Below, one piece after another: positions 57,740 through 64,000 of a DNA stretch of 64,000 bases. Location of the stretch: contig JAPZLL010000001.1 in NCBI GenBank assembly GCA_036250225.1, forward strand, positions 186,001-250,000. The letters run 5' to 3'. Made by a program: the position numbers and the translations under genes. The notes beneath the pieces are model-generated. The model saw only the letters and a program-made list of their open reading frames with translations. It did not search any database and was not told the DNA's origin. This DNA comes from Cercophora sp. LCS_1 (lineage: Eukaryota; Ascomycota; Sordariomycetes; Sordariales; Lasiosphaeriaceae). The number at the start of each line of letters is the position of its first letter. Position 1 is the stretch's first letter.

Positions 57740-58827
57740 ATGAGCGACTCATTGCTTGCGCGCAAGTACGTTGACGGGATATACATCCCCGTCGGCCTCC
57801 TCGTCTTCGGCACCGCCATAGTCAAGCGCGAGTACACTGCCTATGCCGCCCTCCTCGCTGTGGTCGCCGGCGTCATCAAGTTCTTCTTGATCCGTATGTC
57901 AACTACAGAACCGCCCCTTGGCACCAACCCAAGCTGACCCCACCCCCGCAGAGCCCAAGAAGGTCCTCAAGCCAGACGTCTTCCAAGAGTTTGAGCTTAA
58001 AGAAAAGACAATCATCTCCCACAATGTCGCCATGTAAGCCGCCTCTGCCTCCGGTGCTCGCACTCGCTAACCGCCCCGTCCAGCTACCGCTTTGCCCTCC
58101 CCAGCCCCGACTCAATTCTCGGCCTTCCGATCGGCCAGCACATCTCCATCGGCGCCGTCTGCCCCCAGCCAGACGGCACCTCCAAGGAGATTGTGCGCTC
58201 GTATACCCCTATCTCGGGCGACCACCAGCCCGGCTTCATCGACCTCCTGATCAAGTCCTATCCCACCGGCAACATCTCCAAGCACATGGCTTCCCTTACG
58301 GTCAGCCAGACGATCCGCGTCCGTGGCCCCAAGGGCGCCTTCGTGTACACTCCCAACATGGTCCGTCACTTTGGCATGATCGCTGGTGGCACTGGTATCA
58401 CTCCCATGCTCCAGGTTATCCGTGCCATCATTCGCGGTCGCGCCGCTGGTGACAAGACTGAGGTTGACCTGATCTTCGCCAATGTTACCCCCCAGGATAT
58501 CCTTCTCAAGGAGGACCTTGATTCGCTCGCCAAGGAGGACAAGGGATTCCGCGTGCACTACGTTCTCGACAAGCCGCCTGCCGGATGGACTGGTGGCGTT
58601 GGCTACGTTACCGCTGACATGATCACCGTATGTGCTACCTTGGGATTGATCAATGAAAAAGTGCTAACCAGACGCAGAAATGGCTTCCCAAGCCCGCCGA
58701 TGACGTCAAGATCCTGCTCTGTGGCCCTCCTCCTATGATCAGCGGCTTGAAGAAAACCACCGAAGCTTTGGGCTTCAAGAAGGCGAGGCCCGTGAGCAAG
58801 CTTGAGGACCAGGTCTTTGCTTTTTAA
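57740..58827 (+). CDS. cbr1: NADH-cytochrome b5 reductase
   Basis: Transfers electrons from NADH via FAD to cytochrome b5 for desaturation, sterol and diphthamide pathways; ER or outer mitochondrial membrane. Exons 57740-57893, 57952-58033, 58084-58627 and 58678-58827 encode 309 residues; introns are 58, 50 and 50 nt. An N-terminal anchor (GIYIPVGLLVFGTAIV and AAYLL-like second helix LLAVVAGVIKFFLI) precedes the FAD domain with RSYTPIS and the GHISIGA-like QHISIGAV. The NADH domain has GMIAGGTGITPMLQVIRAI and LLCGPPPMISGL; the end is LEDQVFAF. All catalytic motifs are present. Confidence 0.97.
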
Positions 58828-59656
58828 AGGGTGTGATGAGATATCAAGTCGATTCCATCCAATCCAAGCGAAGGCGCTTCCCTAGGGTAGCTCCTCAGAT
58901 CGTGCCGTGTCCTGGCTGAAACGGCGTAATTTCACGGCCTCGGTCCTTGTGGTACATACATGTATAGAGCCGCGTTGCGTCGTGTAAGTAATTGTAGAAG
59001 GTGCGGCACGCCTGATGCCTGTACGCCCGGTGTGGGCGTCATCACTGTAATGAGCAAGCCACATCAGCCAGTGCAAAGTCAGGAATAATGAGAAGAACAT
59101 TAGACTATTTTCTGATTGATATACTTGCTGATTGCGGTTTGCTATTCCCCCATCCAAGTGGACAACGGAAAAAAAAACCAGACGGGATTCCATCAATGCC
59201 ACGCTAAGTGATCTCGAGCAGCACAATATCTCCCGACAAAGGGTTCTTGTAATGTTTCAAAGAAATGTATTTGAGGCGCGCGGTTCACTACTAAATGTCT
59301 GAAAAATCTGCTTACATTACATTCTCAACGGATGGGAGTCGTTGCGTCGTAGCCCCCTTTTTCCTCAACCACACCCTATGGCATCAGCACTTAATTTTCC
59401 CTTTTCATGAAATAAAAAACTATTCTGGTATTCTTGTTGGTTGGGGTTTATCATTATATCATAGTCTGAGTGAGATGCGTGATAGGTATTGTACATGGTT
59501 CTCGGAGAACCATCCTTTTCCGTTGCCCCCGAATCCGAATCTTGATCAAAACACCCCCCCCCCCCCCAAAATCTCCATGTATCCCATACTTCCTGTAAGT
59601 TCACCAATATCATACAACCCCATCCCATTCTCTTTTGTTTCTATGCCCCTATCTAC
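58828..59656. other. Convergent 3' region CBR1 / zinc-cluster factor
   Basis: About 830 bp, AT-richer than the coding parts, with a C14 run at 59554-59567. Presumed 3' UTRs; no gene is seen. Confidence 0.5.
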
Positions 59657-62471
59657 CTACCCACTCAAATCCCACACATCCCCTGTCCCTGTCGTATCTC
59701 CCCCGAGCAACTGCGTCCACTGATCAACACCCTCCTGTCCATCCGCGCTACTTCCGCTCTCCTGCATCATTACGTTCGCTACCTGCGCGAAAATATCCGG
59801 GTCCATCAGATTATCCCACTGCTCCACCCCCTGGAACAGATCCAGCTGTCCTTGGTCGAAACTCCCCAGATCCGCCACCGGTGGCTGCATCGGGGGCATA
59901 GTTCCCTCGAACACAAACTGCGACGATTCAGAAACTTCAAACCGGACACTCTCAGTCGCAGCCGACCGCGCCGCGGCGGCCGCGGCCGGAGTTCCGCTCC
60001 GATGTGGCAGCTTAACGCCTGGCCACGCACCCATCCCCGCATCCCGTCGACTCCCATCCGCTAGTTTTCCGCCCTTTGTGGGCGAGTTATTATCCCCATC
60101 CAGACTTGGTCTCTTCCGTTTGTTGCCCGTCTCTTCGTTGGTCAGCTCCTCGATATTCAGTCGTACAGTCCACGATCCGCCGGGACAGAGCGCAGGTGTG
60201 TTGACGATGCTGCCCTGGGGATTACCGAGGGGTAGGCGGCCAGGGAGTGGGACCTTGGGCGGAGAGTGGTGAGAGATGGCCGAGCGGGCGAGGAGGGGGA
60301 TACCGTGACCGCATGCATTGTAGACTGAATCCATGGGGTCCGAGCCGTGGGAGGTGGTGACACCGTTGTATTCGAGGTCGAGCAGGAGGTGGTTGAAGTA
60401 GGCGCGCGTGATCATGTGTTGGCGGCCAATGGCTCGCATGCATTTGAGGATGAACTCGAGGTTTTCTTTTTCCGGCGTTGCCGGGTTTTCCTTTGCTTCT
60501 ACGACGAAGACGGAGGCGGCGACGTACAGCGCAAGTGAGATTAGGGGTGTTTTCTTGCATGTGTCAACGGTTTTGAATCAGTAGATGGGTGTAAAGAGAG
60601 GTCTTACGTATGATGCGGTGCTATGGCTGGTCATCTTCATGATGTTGATGATCTCGTGGGCCGAGGTCAGGCATCGGATTCTGCTGGCCTGCTTTATATG
60701 GTTGGGTAGTTTGTACTTGTCAACTTTCTCGCAGGCGGCAGTGTGTAGACATATCATGGCCGCATGGAAGTTGAGATTTTGGTGTACCGCGATGGTATCT
60801 CGGATATGCATTGGGAGTCTAAAACGCTCGGGAAGAAACATGAACGCGCTGGACAAGGTGTTGTCCAACTTCCTGTGTCTCTTCCAAAACACGCCATGCT
60901 CCAGGTCCTGTGGCTGGTCGCCGGGCATAGGGCGGTGGATATGTTTGAGAAGTTGGGTAAAGATGTGGCAGGTGACGATGGTGCCAGAGAAGGCCGAGTA
61001 CTCTGCCCCATTGAAGATTGAGGACAGCGTCGTAGTCTTCTCCTCCTTCCCGGTATTGAAGGCTTCTTCGCTGCAGGGTAACCGAGTGGTGACCTTCAGG
61101 CTGTTAGCCAGTAAGCAACAAGGGCGCGGGATCGCTATTTACCTGTGACATTTCTATCATCGTAGGCCACCCTGTACTAATGCTAGCATGGCTGTCCATG
61201 CAGAAGGCAGCCCAGAACACTCTCCTTCGTTCCTCCAGTTCGATCCAGTCTCTAGGTGGCGCTATCGTGGGCGCAATAGGGTTCTCGTCTTCGCTGCTGT
61301 CGTCGAGTCGGTGCAGCCCCATCATCTCCACTAGCCTCACACACCTTGCAGAGCTCATAGACGCTCTGGTAAAATACATGCTGCGAGCTTCATTTGTCGC
61401 AATCAATCCCCAGGCTTGGGCGTGTGCGACGCTGATGAAGTGTTCACCGGCGCCCTAAACCGAGTTAGCAATTGTTCCATCACGCCATTGCACAATACCT
61501 CAAAGACGCACGAACCTTGAGCTCATCAGCCTCTAGGTACTGGCGAGCACGAGCGTAGAAGACCTCGTGGTAACGACCGTAGGTTTCGTCGCCATGTGAA
61601 CCCAGCGCCCAGATTGCGTATTGCAGACACATGGGGGGACGCATATGCGGTGCAGCGTAAAACGAGCGGAGATAACGGGCCTTGTGGATGATGGGTACAA
61701 CACTGAAGTGTCTATCAAAGAACAACCGATGACTGTGAACTTGTCAGCTATCTCATGTGAGATTTTATGGGGCACAGTTCTTACAGGTCCTCAATCATCT
61801 CCTGCGGTGGCAAGCTCTCGGACCGGCCGAGCCATTGGAGTTCACCTGCTGAGGCATTGCTGACACCCTCTGGGCTTGAGCCTTGGGAATTGCTAGAGAA
61901 CTGTGTCTTTGGAGACGGGAACATAGGATGCGACCCGTCAGCAACATGGGTCGAAAAGAAAGTACGGTAGTCTGAGGCGGACAAGATCTTGGGTTCGGTT
62001 GTTGACGGCGGCGAGTCACTCGATCCCGCCAAATCGTCGTCGACGGGCTTGGGGGACACGTTCTTGCCGGCGGTCTTTAGAAATCCTTCTACTTGAGCTG
62101 AACATGTCCAGTTAGAGAAATTGCGAATGGACGCAAAAGTGTAGGTGGGCTTGTACCAAGTCGTTCTTCAAGTTCCTTGACATTCCTCCGCTTAAAGGCC
62201 GGCTTTCTTCGAGACTCGGGGTACAAACAATCACTGCCCACCTTGGCGCACCGTGTGCAGGCAGGTTTGTGTCTATCACCTAAACGGTGTAAGTTGACCG
62301 GCGTGAACGAACACGGGCGCTGGCTTATACGGAGCTCGGAGCGGGGCGGGGCCGGCGGTTCTCACATTTAAGCTTTCGACTTCGGCAGCTGGTGCAGGCC
62401 AGCGGCTCAACTTCGCCAGCATCCCCCGCAGCTGGGGGATCTGCCGGACCGCTCTCCGGGGATGTCGCCAT
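59657..62471 (-). CDS. Zn(2)Cys(6) binuclear-cluster transcription factor with fungal-specific middle-homology domain
   Basis: Nuclear regulator of 817 residues. Seven exons: 62366-62471, 62157-62279, 61785-62097, 61516-61732, 61143-61454, 60608-61093 and 59657-60553; introns 86, 59, 52, 61, 49 and 54 nt. The ATG at 62471 gives MATSPESGPADPPAAG. The cluster is C26-x2-C29-x6-C36-x6-C43-x2-C46-x6-C53, split by intron 1. A basic linker and short coiled coil follow (RRKPAFKRRNVKELEERLAQ). The regulatory domain shows LFFDRHFSVVPIIHKARYLR, then YAIWALGSHGDE, ERRRVFWAAFCMDSHASIST and VTTRLPCSEEAF. The C-terminus is acidic/Gln-rich (DLGSFDQGQLDLFQGVEQWD), a likely activation region. The acceptor of intron 5 (61094) is chosen as CTGAAG because it keeps VTTRLPCSEEAF in frame. 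The target pathway is unknown. Confidence 0.92.
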
Positions 62472-63343
62472 CCTTTGGGTGGGTGTAAGTGTGGTATGAC
62501 CGAGCCCGAACGCCAAGAGTGGCGACCAAGTTGGAAGAAACGAGAGAGCCGGAGCTAGCTGGATGTGCGAGCCCCGGAATCCAGTCCGCTATATCACGTC
62601 CTCAGTCCCCAGCCCCAGAGCTTTGGCTTTTTTGCCTACTCTGGCTAACAATGTGATCCAAGGTAGCCATGATGCCGCGTGGGTATCGAGATGTGGCTTG
62701 GACAGGGATGGTGGGCTCGGAGAACTTGGGCGGACGGTCTTTGTTCCGACTGCCGAAGCCGTGTTGGTTACCCAGAGACTCGGCTTTGCTCGGACTGGCC
62801 CTCGCTTTGGCACGGCCGGGTCGCGGCAAAGAGCGAGGCGTCCTGCTTTGTGAAAAGAAAACGGCCTGAACTTCTGCCTAAGAATTCAGCTGCCAACTGG
62901 TGGCCCGGAGAGTTTCCGTGCAGGACGGGAATGAAGGCAGGAGAGACGTGGGTTGCAGCGGGGCATCGGCCGACCGCCGCCAAGTCCTTGTTATCAGATG
63001 GCTTACGAAATCGTGCGAAAATGGAGGAGAGCCGGCACTTTGGAGGTTGGAGGGGCACAGATGACTCACCAATACGCGCTCAAGTGCGAGTATGAAATTG
63101 CACTTTCCCTCTCCTTTGGTTCGTCAGCTCGCATGCGTATTGAGGATTCGTGACTCAATCGGGCTGCAGAGTGATAATTGCTGGGCTCGGACAGCGCCGG
63201 AGTTACGGCCACGACCACGGCCACGGCTTCGTGGCATTACGTCATCGCCGTCTGGATGTTGATGTGCCCCCTGAGACGACAACACTCATTTGGATATCTG
63301 GAACGCAACAAATTCAATTGTGCCGCCTGTCTAACGGACGATT
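62472..63343. other. Intergenic: zinc-cluster factor promoter and oxygenase 3' side
   Basis: About 870 bp. No frame here has a recognisable feature; overlapping frames at 62679-63095 (plus) and 62768-63058 (minus) are not supported by anything but openness. Confidence 0.5.
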
Positions 63344-63990
63344 TTACTCAATTCGTCCCCAACTCCATATATTCAGGCCAATCTTGACGCCCTCCTCGAC
63401 TGGGAGCCCGGCATGCCACGTTTCCTCATATCCCCTTCCGGTTCCATCCGATCGGAAGTTCTCCCAGTATACAGCATTGCCGGGCAACGGTTTGAAGACC
63501 ACGGTCGTTTTCGGCCCCGGTGAGGCCTCCCTTGGTTCATCTTCCGCTGCCGGGGCCTGGCACTCGACGAACTGGCACCATCTGGAGTCCTGTTTCGGCC
63601 TCAGCAGTGGGAACTCCGTTCCCCCACCACGGAGCTCTCCCTCTCCATCGTCAACCCAAACCATGAAGCTGCTGACGCGGCCCCAGCCTCCGTGGTTGGA
63701 GCTCCAGTCAAAGTGGTGATTGTAGTGGCCATTTTGGCCATAACGCTGCACCCGGAGCCGTTCAATCCAGACCTCGTCGCGCCAGCCTTGCAAAGCACGT
63801 GCCCGGTCCTCGATGCACCAAACCGTCTCAGAGCGGGGAACCAAGGCTACTTCCGAGTCCCGAATTGTGGCATCGCGGTGGCTAGAATCACCACCATCAT
63901 GGGTGATGGTCGCCGGCTCATAGATGGGGTTACTAAAGCCAGGAGGTGTCAACGGGAGGACTTCATTGGCGCCCGGGCAGCGGGGCGAAC
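63344..63990 (-). CDS. 2OG-Fe(II) oxygenase, prolyl 4-hydroxylase alpha-like (3' part; 5' end outside window)
   Basis: Fe(II)/2-oxoglutarate dioxygenase domain. The visible exon enters after an acceptor AG at 63991-63992, preceded by an in-frame stop that marks intron sequence, so upstream exons lie beyond the right edge. Visible residues include ITHDGGDSSHRDATIRDSEV, CIEDRARALQGW, then ERLRVQRYGQNGHYNHHFDW with the metal-binding HxD (HFD), GWGRVSSFMVWVDDGEGELR, GGGTEFP, NAVYWENFRSDGTGRGYEET, the distal metal-binding His in WHAGLPV, and the 2-oxoglutarate-binding Lys in VKIGLNIWSWGRIE. All catalytic residues expected in this half are present. Location and substrate cannot be judged without the N-terminus. 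Confidence 0.9.
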
Positions 63991-64000
63991 CTTATATCAA

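Noticed and set aside
59554..59567. C14 run (also T15 at 35619 and G12 at 35971)
   Set aside because: Real in the given sequence, but such runs are common assembly-sensitive features in non-coding DNA and explain nothing further.
1..64000. CRISPR arrays, insertion sequences, bacterial operons or secondary-metabolite clusters
   Set aside because: The sequence is eukaryotic with spliced genes. No regularly spaced repeats, transposase, PKS/NRPS modules or viral genes were seen.

Overview
The window is nuclear chromosomal DNA of a filamentous ascomycete (Pezizomycotina, most likely Sordariomycetes). This is inferred from compact genes with 46-130 nt spliceosomal introns (GTRNGT donors, CTRAC-like branch sites), nuclear tRNA genes (one with an intron), and families whose architecture is fungal: a LAMMER kinase, a zinc-cluster regulator with fungal-type domain, Nup82, Stm1, a DUF3605 protein and Snd2. 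I found no rRNA, no CRISPR array and no intact mobile element. Exon borders below come from reading splice signals and checking that each joined frame stays open and divisible by three.

Layout. Positions 1-4150 hold the 5' part of a DRS1-type DEAD-box helicase (minus strand) and an unrecognised minus-strand gene. Positions 4830-7196 hold a LAMMER kinase with five introns. A 4.9 kb gene-free stretch follows, then a divergent pair: sideroflexin FSF1 (minus) and an MFS transporter (plus). Next come a tRNA-like sequence, STM1 (minus), a 3 kb gene-poor stretch with an AT-rich island, and a bZIP regulator (minus) with a GC-AG intron. A further 6.3 kb without a recognisable gene separates the bZIP gene from a 721-residue basic protein with two KEN boxes.

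The right half is dense. It holds a LIM-type zinc protein, tRNA-Gly(GCC), MED10, tRNA-Leu(AAG, intron-containing), a single-pass membrane protein, a disordered proline-rich protein, NUP82 divergent from CBP20, mitoribosomal mL60/MRPL31 divergent from TRS20, a solitary histone H4, APC3/CDC27 divergent from SND2, a DUF3605 gene divergent from NADH-cytochrome b5 reductase, a Zn2Cys6 transcription factor, and the 3' part of a 2OG-Fe(II) oxygenase cut by the window end.

Most genes are housekeeping: ribosome biogenesis, translation, RNA export, mitochondrial, secretory and cell-cycle functions. They look like ordinary chromosomal neighbours, not a pathway cluster. I do not see a new defence or biosynthetic system. 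The observations most worth following are the KEN-box tandem repeat, three stop-free introns of length divisible by three in the kinase, the GC-AG intron whose retention would truncate the bZIP factor, an expanded LIM finger, and two long gene-free regions beside regulatory genes.
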